Assembly: GCA_014529385.2 (NCBI GenBank)
Contig: CM043944.1
Span: 70,208,895 to 70,270,894, forward strand
Length of the DNA stretch: 62,000 nucleotides
Source of the DNA: Adiantum capillus-veneris
Lineage: Eukaryota; Streptophyta; Polypodiopsida; Polypodiales; Pteridaceae
Direction: 5' to 3'
In this document: positions 10,544-21,770 of the stretch, piece after piece
Layout: each line of letters opens with the position of its first letter
Numbering within the stretch: the first letter of the stretch is position 1
Translations under genes and position numbers: made by a program
The notes under the pieces: generated by a model
Database searches by the model: none
Seen by the model: only the letters and a program-made list of their open reading frames with translations
What the model was told of the DNA's origin: nothing

Positions 10544-13500
10544 TCAGTCCACAAATGGGAGTAAGCCCAAAGCTTTGCGGAAAGCTTCAAGATTCTCACG
10601 AGACAATGCCTTTGTGAAAAGATCTACAAGGTTGTCCTGTGTTGGCACATAAGCCAAGCTGATCTCTCCTGCTGAGAGCCTCTCCCTGACATAGTGGTAA
10701 TGCACCTCAATGTGCTTTGTGTGTGAGCATGAAAACTGGGTTCCTTGCAACTACCAATGCGCTCTGACTGTCAGTGTAGATAGTGTTGACAGTGTCCTGT
10801 CGAACATCCAAATCAGCCATAAGGCGTCTGAGCCATACACACTCAACCGTAGCTGTGAAGACTGCCTGTACTCAGCCTCAGAACTTGAAGTGGCCACAGT
10901 AGGTTGCTTCTTGCTCAACCATGATATACATGAACTGCCAAGCATGAAATGATAACCACTCTGGGACACTCGTGTGTCAAAACAACCAGCCCAATCTGAG
11001 TCCAAAAAACATTTAAGTCTGGCGGCAATGATCCCCCTTGGGATAAAACAAGCCAAGTGTAAAGTGCCACTAAGGTAGCGAAAAATCCTCTTGACAGCCT
11101 GCCAATGCTTAGACCCTGGGCTATGCATAAATCTGCTGACCTGTGAGATTGCAAACTGAATATTTGGCCTCGTGTTGCATACATGAATGAGGCAGCCAAC
11201 AACAGTTTGGTATTAAGAGTGACATTAGCAGGATCGCCAGCATCATGTAACTTTTCTGACACAAGGCAATACCACCATCACACTACTTAAACTGTATACC
11301 CAAGTATTGATGCAACACCCCCAAATCTTTCATCTTGAAAGTAGCATTCAAATCAGCCTTAAATTCAGCAATATGTCTCTCATTTGGTCCAGTGATCAAC
11401 AAATCATTGACATAAAGAACCACAATAAGAAGTACATCACCCTCACGCTTTACATACAATGTGCTTTCTGTTGGACTGTTACGAAAGCCTCGTTTAACCA
11501 AATGAGTGTCAGCTTTCTCATACCAAGCACGAGTAGATTGCTTCAACCCTACAAAGCCTTCTTACATATGCACACTTTTTCTCTTGTCCTTTTATGACAA
11601 AACCGCGAGGCTGCGTTACTTAAACTTCCTCAAATATGTCACCATTGAAGAAAGCAATAACAATGTCTGATCGATGTACATCCCAACCAAATGAGCTACC
11701 AATGCACATAGTCTATGCCTTTTTGCTGTGCATAACCCTTCGCACAAAAGTCGAGCCTTATGGCGATTGATCTTGCCATCCGGCTTGCGTTTCAACTTGT
11801 AACCACTTCTTACCAATGGCCTTTTTGCCAGGAGGCAAATCACATAAAGTCATGTGTCATTTTCTATAAGTGCATCATATTTTGATTGATGGCAGCCATC
11901 CAATTTTTTGAATTATGTGCTTCATCAAAAGACAGAGCCTGCTCCTCAACATCATGTAAGCTAGACACAGCCAAAGAATAACAATGTGATGCATAAGATG
12001 CATGGTGAGAGCCTGAAAGAGTACGACTAGACAAAGGTTGCATCCAATTTACTGTCATGCAAAGGTGCACCAACCATTTTGGCATAGCTCTAGCCTGCTC
12101 ATTTTCAGCCCTTCCCTCATCAAGTACATCATGTACATCTGCATCACTAATAGATTGATCCGTAACATTTTCAGAAACCCCATAGGCTGTACATTTTCCT
12201 CATTGAACTTACATTGTATTTCCACCACTGAAAAGAGGCAGAAAAGTGTCATAAATGTCTGTGAGCTTAGATTACTGTCTCTAGTACATGATAGCAAGGG
12301 TGAATAGAATCTTCCACAAACACTACATCCGTGAAATAGAATATGCTTTGTTTGCGGATGATATAATCTCTAACCTTTGCTTTCAGCACTGTAACCAACA
12401 AAAATACATTTGACAGCCTTATCATCCAATTTTCTACGCTGTGTTTGTGGCACCAAAGCATATGCCAAACAGCCAAAAACACGCATGTGCTCAATAGAAG
12501 GCTTTCTATCATGCCATGCTTCATATGGAGTAATAGACTGCAGCATTTGCAAAATTTTTCTGCTTCCTTTGCAAAATTTTGTCCACACTTGTCATACAAA
12601 GTGAGCTTATACAGCCCACGGTACAAAAGGTCAGATGCAACAATTTCATCACCAAAATTGAGATCCTGAACTGTACATCTGTCATCCACAAATTTGACTA
12701 CAAGTCCAAGTCTAGCAAGTGCGGATACAGACAAGAGATTCTTCTTGATCCAAGGTACATAAAGTGCATCAACAAGTGTGAAGAAACTGCCATTTGCAGC
12801 AGTAAGCACAATCTTTCCAACTCCCTGAACCGGATAAGAGGCATTGTTGGCACAAGTGACTGAATTCCCATGAGGGACATACTCGAGAGGTAAACAATTC
12901 ATGATGTGCGGTAAGGTGCTTTGTAGCACCACTGTCGAAATACCACACATGTGAATCTGCAGCAACTGACAAGCATGCATCATGGACAACAGGATTGTAA
13001 GTGCATCTTGCACTAAAATCCATTATGCATCGACATCAGCATCACAGACTCCTTTCACAGAAGACTCAACAATGGTTGCATTTGCAGTCGAACCAGCATT
13101 TGCAATGGAACCACCCTCTTTCTTCTTAGCCTCTTTGGCCTTCAACTTAGGACACGACTTGATCAAGTGATCATTAGCTTTACAATAATGGCAGCGCATC
13201 TTCTTTTTGCCCTTATCACTAGAATTTCCAGAAAAACTGATGCCAGCAGAAGCATTAGGAACAGAACTTTTGCCACTCGCAGAGAACCATAAGAAGTGGC
13301 TACATTGCTGCTACCACCCTTTCTTTGAGAAGCAATCAAAGCCGTTCAACTGCACGCTGCCTAATCCTGTTTTTTCTAGAAAGTGACTCTTGCAACAACA
13401 ATGTGCATAATGCATCAAACTTGACAACTTCAGGATTTCCTTGGGTCATAAGTCTCCAAAGTACTAGCAAAAGTCTGGTACGAATTGGTAAGGCATCAAG

Positions 13501-13616
13501 AACAGTCTGCACAAGGGAACTATCTAAAATGACTTCACTGCAGAAATAAGTTGCTCATTGATATCTTGACACCAGCAAGAAAAGTGTCCATATCATCTTC
13601 CTCATGCATTAATCTT
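10544..13616 (-). pseudogene. Copia B: gag-pol with broken RT active site
   Basis: In coding order on the minus strand the copy holds the C-terminal half of gag (about 13330-13616) and a CCHC knuckle (CHYCKANDHLIKSC) at 13152-13193. The protease follows with WYFDSGATKHLT (12769-13023). Next come the gag-pre-integrase region, an integrase end with VGYSAESKG (12370-12588), a linker (11860-12300), RT (11283-11830) and RNase H ending at 10544. A large part of the integrase core is missing: the frame passes from LTLYDKCGQNFAKEAEKF to SITPYEAWHDRKPSIEHM. The RT box reads YVND at 11403-11414, whereas the sister copy A has YVDD. Several frameshifts and stops are present. Confidence 0.9.
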
Positions 13617-14230
13617 GCCATTACTTTGAAGACAACCAAGTAGCAGTTTGTACACGAAGAAAAACAATGTAGAGTATGCACAAAATGAGAATACACACAC
13701 GCGCTTGCAGAATGAAAACCAAGTGAGCATATAGCTCACCTTATAAAGCATTTCCACCTTCGCCTATCACGCTCGTAGCTGGCTGTAGAGCCTTTATATG
13801 GAAGGAAAGCTCACGGCAGCAGGGTTGTATTGAATATCCACCATTTCCACATAGTACAAAGTAACACTTCATCTCATTAATCCCCAAATATAGCGTGTGA
13901 GGGAGGATGCATTCATCCCAGTCACATATCGTCAGATCCCTCAAAGCGCCCTCATCAAACAGGGTATTGCAAATAGGGTTATTCCCTTTTTTAGTTATGA
14001 CAGAGTTTCTAAAAATGGCCCTATATAAATATAAGTGGCAGGTCATGCATCATCCCCACGTGGTGGGGTATAGAGTAAGCCTCTTTAGGTGAGTGGTAGC
14101 ATTCTACAATTACAAGAGAGCATGGTATATTTCCATCAAGTGATAGAGTTATGAGATACATCAATGTTTTACAAGGGTTAAGGCAAACCCAAGGGTTACG
14201 ATGTGGTAGATACGATACAAAGTCCGATCT
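13617..14230 (-). repeat. R1, copy 1: promoter-bearing LTR/leader-like repeat
   Basis: About 614 bp is repeated in inverted orientation at 56119-56736. Read on the minus strand it has a G-box (CACGTG, 14057-14062) about 25 bp upstream of a TATA box (14021-14034). A perfect hairpin GTGAGC/GCTCAC follows at 13723-13739, and the repeat ends exactly at an ATG. This is the architecture of an LTR plus leader. On the minus strand it is fused to the Copia B gag, although the B 3' LTR is unrelated, so B has a chimeric 5' end. No gene is supported inside it. Confidence 0.6.
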
Positions 14231-14276
14231 TATATATATTATATATAATATATATTATATATATATATATATATTT

Positions 14277-14308
<32 letters not shown>

Positions 14309-14322
14309 GGGGGGGGGGGGGG
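14231..14322. repeat. Compound microsatellite (TA)n-(GA)n-(G)25
   Basis: A TA-rich stretch, about ten GA units and a run of about 25 G follow one another. The inverted R1 copy has the matching CT and TA arrays next to the same end, so the microsatellite belongs to the R1 repeat. Confidence 0.9.
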
Positions 14323-15327
14323 ATTCAAGCGGTCAAAGCCAGCTAGGGTGCAAGAAAGGGGGCTCCAAAGGGCCAATCCCAAGGTAGTTCAGATCCAAGC
14401 TGGTCAAGGGCAAGTCAACCGTGGGAGGTGTTCCAAGGCCAAGAGGGAAAATTCGAGCGAGTCAAAAGGTGGTCAAAGAGGAGAAATTCTAAAGGTAAAA
14501 AAGGAGAAAATAACACAAAAATTCAAAGTGCTAGGGGCACTAGCGACCTCGCTAGTGCACCCTCTCAAGCGAGCAGATGGAGTGAAAGAAAGCAAGCAAG
14601 CAACCACCCTTCCAAAGTTTCCCAAAGAAGGTGCCAAGTGGACCAATGAGGTTGTAGATGCCCAAAATGAGTAGAGGCCTCCTATAAAGGTGTTTTTTTG
14701 TACATTTCTAATGCTTTTAGCCAAGGGGATTTTTTGCCTATGGTTTGCAAGAGAGCCAAGGGTGAATGTGTGAGTTTTTGGGTGGGCTTCTTTGTTTAGA
14801 GGTGTGTGTCTGCAAAGCCCAAAGTGCGAGTTTTCTTGCCCGATGACCATGTGGGTGCACCGTTTTTTGCAGTCAAGTTGTATATGGTTGTTTTTAAGCA
14901 TGGTGAAGCTTCCATAGCATTTCTTGAGTGTCGTTTTCCTACCCCTTTCTCTACTTTTTCCACTTTTGTGTTGGTGCCTGTGGGTGTGAGCAGGTGGGCT
15001 CCCAGGCCCTTTTGTGTGAAAAATGGAAGTGAGAGAGTGGCTTTGTGTGTGGCAGTGGTGTGTGGTTTGAAACGAGCTATGAAATGTGTGGGAAGCCAAT
15101 CTCGGTGAGTGTGTATGTGCACCAATGTGAGTGCAAGCGGTGCCCTGCTAGAGGAATTGCGTTTTTTGAAGGTGTTTTCAAGAGGATAGAGGTGATGTGA
15201 ATGCCTTGAGCTATAGAGAGGCCTTTGTATGTGTGTTGGGTGTTTTCCCCCATTGCCCCTCTCCATTTTCTAATGCTCCCACAGAGGAGCGTATGATTGC
15301 TCCTTGGTGATATGTTTATAATTCAAC
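14323..15327 (+). repeat. Promoter/leader region of gag-only element G (probable LTR)
   Basis: This 1-kb stretch lies upstream of the G gag-like frame. It carries CCTATAAAGG at 14681-14690 followed by a T-rich run. The minus-strand ORFs over 14473-15266 have no recognisable domain and overlap low-complexity sequence, so I do not call them. No second copy is present in the window to prove an LTR. Confidence 0.35.
14681..14690 (+). promoter_or_regulatory. TATA box upstream of element G
   Basis: CCTATAAAGG is about 640 bp upstream of the first gag-like ATG (15328). It is a good match to a plant TATA box; the role is inferred from context. Confidence 0.4.
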
Positions 15328-16499
15328 ATGTGGCAAAGTTCGAGTCCAATTTTTAGTGGAGATGAAGATGCGAACAAGATGCTGGCAGATTTTAAGTTGT
15401 TTATGCTCTTATTGAAAATGTAAAGTAATAAAGAAAAGGTGTAGATGGTTCCATTGGCGCTACAAGGTAAAGGGAATGCATGGTTAAATGGTATAGAAGC
15501 TACATAAGTAGAATTGGGTTGGTTTTTAAGAGCAGTTTCTCCACCGATTTTGCAAGTTGGTATCAGTTGTTGAAGCCGATGCAAGGATCAGAAGTCTACG
15601 ACAGTAAAGATTTTGGCATTTTTGTTGATATGTTTGAAGCTTGTTGGAGTGATTTGGCGGCTATCACCCAAGTGGCCAATGCGAATTGTTTCAAGATGGA
15701 TACGTTTCTAGGTTGCATGCATCCTTGTGTTTGAGAGAAGGTTGATTATGAAGAGCCAAGAAGCTATGCCGAGGCTGTCAGAGTTGCCAAGGTGAAGAGA
15801 AAGCTGGAACTGGGCTTGTTGAAGCCTATAGAGTATATGCCTGTTGCAGAAGTAGTGTGTTCTATGGACCAATTGAAGGTGGTGTCAGTTGTGCAAAATG
15901 TGGATCCTGTTGAAGTAAGGCCTTTGATCAATTATGTTCCTTGGGAGTTGCCTGTTTGTGAGATGCCTATTGTAATTGTGGAGGAGCTTGTCAATGAAGA
16001 TGAACCTTTTCTAAAAGAAGCCCCGTATGCCAAGGAAGTAGCCAATGCCAAATTTCAAGGTGTAGCTTGAAGAGGTGAAGCCTGTTCTTGTGGAGTGTTT
16101 GTATGAAAGGGTAGCAGAGCCTGGAGGTAGATGAAGAGTGTGTGTGGAGTCAAGATAGTGGTCAAGCTCTTGTGGAGCAAGAGCTTGACCACTACGGAGC
16201 AAAGGGAGGATGAAGATGCAAATATGGAGGCTACTTATGGTGATGATGAGAGAACAGGTTCAAGCTGTTGGGAGACAAGTGAGGAGGATAGGGTGGATGA
16301 TTCCATGTCTTACGGCAAGGAAACAGGTTTTGATGGGCCTGTGCTGGTAAGGGTAAAGTTGCCTTGTTTTATGCCTGATGATATGGTGGTTGGCAATGTG
16401 AAAGAAGAGCAGGTTGAAGTGTCAGACCTAGTGCACGAGGATATACAATCAAAGACAACATGTGATACCATGTTCATGGCCATGCTGATGAGAGTAGTG
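15328..16499 (+). pseudogene. Element G gag-like protein, 5' part
   Basis: ATG 15328 opens a frame (MWQSSSPIFSGDEDANKML) that stops at 15421-15423. It resumes in another frame with VPLALQGKGNAWLNGIEA, a pattern typical of retrotransposon gag. Later open stretches at 15480-15734 and 15792-16070 are acidic and valine-rich (PVAEVVCSMDQLKVVSVVQN). No zinc knuckle, protease or RT is seen. The sequence continues past Copia F at 21771, so F split this element. I recognise the class (gag of an LTR element) but not the family. Confidence 0.5.
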
Positions 16500-16504
16500 G
16501 TGAA
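16500..16504 (+). repeat. Target site duplication, left (Copia F)
   Basis: GTGAA pairs with GTGGA at 21771-21775. Five bases is the usual Copia duplication length; one base has diverged. Confidence 0.6.
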
Positions 16505-16811
16505 TGTTGAGATGTTGAGCTCTACATCTTGAGCTGGCATCCACTATGGGTCTTGGCTGCATACGGCATTTACTCACTGGCGCATTAGGTGACCGACACG
16601 GAGGATCTCTGCCATTGATTCTACAGCTGGACTACACTTATATTTCCAGCCTAGTACGCTTCTAGCGAGTTCACACTTAGTGACCGCATGTACATATGTG
16701 CTACTTTCATTTTGTACTCTCCTTTTTTTCTGTGCAAAGAAGAAGAAGCTTTCCATCTCTATGTGCTTTGTGCTTGTCTTGTGTAGCTCTCTTGCATCCT
16801 CATTCTTTACA
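16505..16811 (+). repeat. 5' LTR of Copia F
   Basis: It runs TGTTGAGATG...TTTACA and matches 21446-21770. It lacks an 18-bp segment present in the 3' LTR near 21640. Most differences from the 3' LTR are C/T or G/A, several at CG dinucleotides. Confidence 0.95.
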
Positions 16812-16823
16812 TGGTATCAGAGC
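16812..16823 (+). other. Primer binding site of Copia F
   Basis: TGGTATCAGAGC begins at the first base after the LTR and is a perfect match to the initiator tRNA-Met 3' end used by most plant Copia elements. Confidence 0.95.
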
Positions 16824-17106
16824 TTGGTGCAAGCAAGAGAGGCTAAGAGAGCAAGAGCATCACAATCCCTTCGTTCGCAATCCACAACCAGATGCCGAAC
16901 AGGTTTTTTGGGGTTTTTCGTACAAGTTTCTGAACAGGTCTCCAAAGTGCAATACACAGAGATTTACTGTACAAGTACAGTGGTTGTATGTACGCTTGAT
17001 TGTGGACACTCGTTGAGTGTAGAAAGCGTTACAGGTACCACAATAGCAGGTTCAACAGATTTGCAGGTTTTTGCCGATTGCAGCTATTTTGTCTTAGTGC
17101 TTCAAG

Positions 17107-18025
17107 ATGTCTGACGGTTTCAGTCAGATTGTTACTGAGAAGCTTGAGAAAAATAACTACCCTTCATGGAAGTTCAGAATAAAAAATTTCCTAAAAGGAA
17201 AAGGTTATTGGGACTATGTAGAAGGAGACAATGAAAAGGAACCAGAGATTCCAGAGGCAAATGCTACAGCAGAACAAAAAAAGCTTTGAGGGACTGGCAA
17301 CAAGGCCAGAGCAAAGTGATGTATTGGCTTTCTATGAGCATCACAGATGGCATGATGGGCTATCTATACAGGATGCTGAAACCCCCGCCATTGCATGGAA
17401 AAACTTAGGCAGAGTGTTCGAGGTGAACACCAAGGCTAGGAAGCTTCAACTAAAGTCGGAGCTAGATCAGGTTAAGAGGAACAACCTCTCCATCAATGAT
17501 TACGCTTTGAAGATCAAGAGTATCATTGAGGCTCTTGGATCTATTAAAGTCTCAGTGGAAGACGATGACATTGTTCGTGCATGCTTGGATGGTCTAGGAG
17601 ATGAGTATGTACATTTCAGGTCTTCCATGAATACAAGAGACGACGTCCCCGTGTTCCAAGATTTGATTTCTATGCTTATTCTTGAGGAGAAGAACCTTGG
17701 TCTTGACACATCTACTTCTTATGGCAGAAATAGGTCTGAACAGGCCTTCTATTCTAACTCCAATAGAGGTAGAGGTAGAGGTAGAGGTCGTGGTGGTCGA
17801 GGTCCAAGTGGTTGCAGGGGCCAATTTCAAGAAGGTCAATCAAATCAAAACAATACAGGTGGCAGGGGAAACCAGTCTCAAGGCAGGGGGAATCAAAGAG
17901 GTTGTGGTGCAGGATCAAGCAGGCAGCAACATACTGCAGATAGCAGAGAATGTTGGAATTGTGGTGAAAGAGGTCACATGTCACGTGACTGTCCAAAGGG
18001 AAAAGAAAGTGGAAAGAGAGAATAG
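17107..18025 (+). pseudogene. Copia F gag with RG-rich tail and CCHC zinc knuckle
   Basis: ATG 17107 starts the gag (MSDGFSQIVTEKLEKNNYPS), with the tryptophan-containing N-terminus typical of Copia gags. The frame slips at an A7 run near 17276-17283 and returns near 17360; the rest is open from 17231. The conserved gag middle (LKSELDQVKRNNLSINDYAL) is followed by a glycine-arginine tract (17764-17820). The nucleocapsid knuckle CWNCGERGHMSRDC (CX2CX4HX4C) is at 17951-17992. The TAG at 18023-18025 is in frame with the downstream pol, so gag and pol were one reading frame. Confidence 0.9.
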
Positions 18026-20770
18026 AGCACCTATGCATCTACTAGCAGAGATGCAGATGACAACAAAAACGAGCGCATGTTTGTTATGCAGCATGTAATG
18101 AATACAATGACTGCAGAGAATTCCACCCAAGATGATGTTTGGTATGTGGATTCAGGTGCCTCTAATCACATGACGTCTTGTGGAGAGTGGTTTAGAGATA
18201 TGCGCAAACCAGATGTGTCAGGCTATGTGCAGACAGGAGATAACACAGCTCACCCCATTGCTCATGTCGGGGACATACCTCTAAATACGAAGAGTGGGAA
18301 ATCAAAGTACTTAGTAGATGTACTTCATGTCCCAAACATTACAAAGAATCTTGTTTTTGTTGGACAAATGGTTGAGCAGGGTTTGTAGGTTCGTTTCAAT
18401 CCGAATGGCTTTTATGTAGAAGATTTTCAGAATGGCTGTAAGCTGATCACAGAGGGCAAATGTGTGGGAAGAATGTTTACGCTGAATGTAGACATGCCTG
18501 AGGTAAAAGCTACATTATTTGCACAGGGCACAGGTGTTGTGGCTGATGTTGACATTTGGCACAAACGCATTGGCCATGTCAATGAGCAGAGATTGCGCAC
18601 CATGAAATCAAAACAAATTGTAAAAGGTTTCCCCAAATTCAAGGTGGATGGTATGCATAAAGTGTGTGCAGCATGCCAGTTTGGAAAATAGTCAAAGGGC
18701 TCATTTCCACATGAGCGCAATGTATGTAAAAAGCCACTTGAGGTGGTGCACACAAATGTTTGGGGTCCAACCGATACTGCAAGTATACATGGTTGCAGGT
18801 ATTATGTCTCTTTCATTGATAACCATACAAGGAAAGTATGGGTCTACTTCATGTGTAACAAAAGTGAAGTGTTTGGTCACTTTCAGGACTTCAAAGTCAT
18901 GATTGAGAAGGAGACAGATATGCAAATCAATACATTGAGGTCAGATGGAGGGGGAGAGTACTTCTCCAATGATTTTTCAGATTTTATGCGAATGCATGGT
19001 ATACGCAAGCAATTTACATGTAGATATAATCCACAGCAGAATGGGGTCGCAGAAAGGAAAAACAGGCACATTGCAGAGGTTGCACGTGCATTGATGAATG
19101 AGAAGAACATGCCTCATCATTTTTGGGCTGAAGCTATAAATACAACTGTGTACATTATGAACAGGACACCTACAGCTGCGGTGCATGATGTAACACCTGA
19201 GGAAAAGTTTACAGGTACAAAGCCTGATTTGGCACACTTGAAAGTGTTTGGCTGCATAGCTTACGTGCATGTACCAGATGAGTTGCGTAGGAAATTGGAT
19301 CCTAAAGCAGAGAAATGTATTCTTGTGGGATATTCCCTTGAACAAAAGGGGTATAGGTGCTACAATCCTACTACACGAGAATTACGAGTGAGCAGAGATG
19401 TAGTCTTTGATGAGAAGAGCAGTTGGTACAGTAATGCACATGGTGCTATTGGGGCTGATGCAAAAGATGATGTGGTTGTACAAAATATGAGGCCACAGTC
19501 ACAGGTTTTGAGTGGACCACAAGAGTCCTCTTCTCGTGGCTTTGTTGAGAAGCCATGGAATGGTAGACTACGTACACAGGTTACTCCACCAACAGGTACA
19601 GGGAATGTATCACGAAAAGGAAAGGAAAAGGTAGATGAACCTCCCTTTATGGCTGATGCATCTTCAGGGTTTTCACATGTAGACATGGATTCAAATGGTT
19701 CTGAACAAAGTCTTGATGAGGAATTTGGAATTCCGGCTGTCAAGACACCTGGTGTAAGGAAAGTACAAGAAGATGCTAGAGGGCAAAGGAGTGACCCAGG
19801 ACCGCGTAGATCTAACAGAGTCAGAAATCCAGTTCAGAAATTGACTTATGATGGGTATCTAGCGCATCACCAAGCCTACATGGCTAAGGTGATACATGAT
19901 GTGGAGCCCACATGTTTTGAGGATGCAGTTGGAAATGTGCATTGGGATGATGCAATGAATGAAGAGATGGCTGCATTGGAAGCAAACGACACATGGGAGT
20001 TGGTGCCATTGCCAAGTGGAAAGAAAGCTATTGGCTATAAATGGGTGTATACAACCAAGCATAAGGCTGATGGTAACATTGAGCGTCACAAGGCAAGACT
20101 GGTCGCAAAGGGTTATGCATAGACGTATGGCATAGACTATGAGGAGACCTTTGCTCCAGTGGCAAAGATGACGACTGTGAGAGCTGTCATAGCAATGGCT
20201 GCATCTAGAGGATGGATTATGCATCAAATGGATGTAAAGAATGCCTTCTTGAATGGTGAGTTGCAAGAGGAAGTGTATATGGATCAGCCACCTAGTTATG
20301 TCGATCCAGGTTACCCAGATTATGTATGCAGACTTCTCAAAGCTTTGTATGGTTTGAAGCAGGGCTCTAGAGCATGGTATGACAGGATTGCCAAGTATCT
20401 TGTTAGTATTGGGTTTAGGAGAGCTCATGCTAATCATTCACTCTATATATGTGAGAGTGATGTGGGGATTGTGGTCATTACCATATATGTAGATGACCTT
20501 ATTATTGTGGGTGACAATGCTATGGAGATTGACCATGTGAAGGGTCTTCTCAAATAGGAGTTTGAAATGAAAGATTTGGGTGAGTTGCGCTACTTTCTTG
20601 GCATTGAGGTGATCAGGACTCCAGAGGGTGTATGGCTGTCACAGAGACAATATACTTTGGACATGTTGTCAAAGTATGGTATGGCTGATTGTAAGCCAAT
20701 TTCTATTCCCTTGGATGTGAATGCAAAGCTGAGTGCAGAGAAGGGTGATGTTGTTGAGGATGTTCAAGAT
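18026..20770 (+). pseudogene. Copia F pol: protease, integrase, reverse transcriptase
   Basis: One frame runs from gag to about 20770, interrupted only by single TAG codons at 18386, 18689, 20120 and 20555. The protease box DSGA is at 18149-18160. The gag-pre-integrase HH-CC zinc region (HKRIGHVNEQR...CAACQF) precedes the integrase. The integrase triad has Asn instead of Asp at 18755-18757 (HTNVWGP), then Asp 18944-18946 (RSDGGGEY) and Glu 19052-19054 (VAERKN), a D-35-E spacing. The long open stretch 18743-20119 covers integrase, linker and RT start. The RT box YVDD is intact at 20486-20497. A one-base shift near 20768 moves RNase H to another frame. At the 20120 stop, Copia C encodes Gln. 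Confidence 0.95.
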
Positions 20771-21395
20771 GTACAGGAAGATTGTGGGTAGTCTAATCTA
20801 CTTGACTATCACGAGGCTAGACGTGAGCTACACAGTAGGCTTGGAGAGTCAGTTCATGCAGCTTCCGAGGAAGCCACATTTGGATGGAGTACGACGCACA
20901 CTTCAGTATGTGCAAGGGACTCTTGACTACGCATTGTTCTATGCAGCAGATGTGCCATTAGCATTGTATGGGTATACAGATGCAGATTGGGCAGGTAGCA
21001 TTGTTGATAGGAGATCTACGAGTGGCTTCATGTTCTCTTTTGGGAGTGCTGCTGTTACTTGGAGCAACAAAAAGCAGCCTACGGTTGCTTTATCGAGCAC
21101 AGAGGCCGAGTACAGAGGTGCAGCAATTGCAGCGTGCGAGGTAGCTTGGCTACACACATTACTTGAGGACTTGGGAGTGCAGGTGGACCAGCAGATTGTC
21201 ATCCATTGTGAAAACCTCAACAGCATGCAGTTGGCTAGGAACCCAGTGTTCCATGCCAGGACCAAGCACATAGAGGTCCATTACCACTACATTCGAGAGC
21301 GAGTGTTGGTGGGCGACATCGACTTGGTCTACGTCAGCACAGAGGAGCAGATAGCGGATATCTTTACCAAGGCCCTCGGAGCTGAGAAGCTTTGA
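20771..21395 (+). pseudogene. Copia F RNase H domain
   Basis: After the frameshift near 20768 the frame continues with IVGSLIYLTITRLDVSYTV, the RT connection, then RNase H (YTDADWAGS, SNKKQPTVALSSTEAEYRGA) and the conserved end HIEVHYHYIRERV...IADIFTKAL. The TGA at 21393-21395 is followed in frame by RFRTMLGLCDM, which resembles the usual Copia C-terminus. The stop may therefore be a CGA-to-TGA change rather than the original end. Confidence 0.9.
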
Positions 21396-21433
21396 CGTTT
21401 CCGGACTATGCTTGGACTCTGCGACATGCAGAG

Positions 21434-21445
21434 CTCGAGGGGGAG
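21434..21445 (+). other. Polypurine tract of Copia F
   Basis: A purine run ending GAGGGGGAG lies directly against the 3' LTR start at 21446. Confidence 0.8.
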
Positions 21446-21770
21446 TGTTGAGATGTCGAGCTCTACATCTTGAGCTGGCATCCACTACGGGTCTTGGCCG
21501 CTTATGGCATTTACTCACTGGCGCGTTAGGTGACCGACACGGAGGATCTCTGTCAGTGATTCTACAGCTGGACTACACTTATAGTGCCAGCCTAGTACGC
21601 TTCTAGCGAGTTTACACTTAGTGACCGCATGTACATATGTGTTACTTTTTTGTTTTAGCACTTAGTCATTTTGTACTCTCTTTTTTTTCTATGCGAAGAA
21701 GAAGAAGCTTTCCATCTCTGTGTGCTTTGTGTTTGTCTTGTGTAGCTCTCTTGCATCCTCATTTGTTACA
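21446..21770 (+). repeat. 3' LTR of Copia F
   Basis: It runs TGTTGAGATG...TTGTTACA and pairs with 16505-16811. It holds the T-rich and AAGAAGAAGAAG segments seen in the 5' copy. Confidence 0.95.

Larger units (their letters stand above)
16505..21770 (+). mobile_element. Copia F: full-length Ty1/Copia element with both LTRs
   Basis: The element is 5.27 kb. It has a 307-bp 5' LTR, PBS, leader, gag, protease, integrase, RT, RNase H, PPT and a 325-bp 3' LTR. Flanking 5-mers GTGAA (16500-16504) and GTGGA (21771-21775) match at 4 of 5 positions, as expected for a decayed target duplication. By eye the LTRs differ at about 19 positions in 306 (about 6%), three quarters of them transitions, plus one 18-bp indel. 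It is therefore younger than Copia E. It is inserted in element G. Copies C and H are the same family. As written it is not autonomous because of stops, frameshifts and an integrase change. Confidence 0.95.

Noticed and set aside
14473-15266. Minus-strand ORFs of 208 and 156 aa
   Set aside because: They overlap the leader of plus-strand element G, have His/Ser/Thr-rich low-complexity content and no domain.
15556-15565. TGGTATCAG inside element G, resembling a primer site
   Set aside because: Only 9 bases match, it lies inside gag-like coding and no LTR ends there.
18023-20557. Idea that the TAG codons of Copia F are recoded or edited (UAG read as Gln)
   Set aside because: The element also has frameshifts and a lost integrase Asp, so ordinary decay by deamination is simpler; U-to-C editing is known in plant organelles, not in nuclear transposon RNA.
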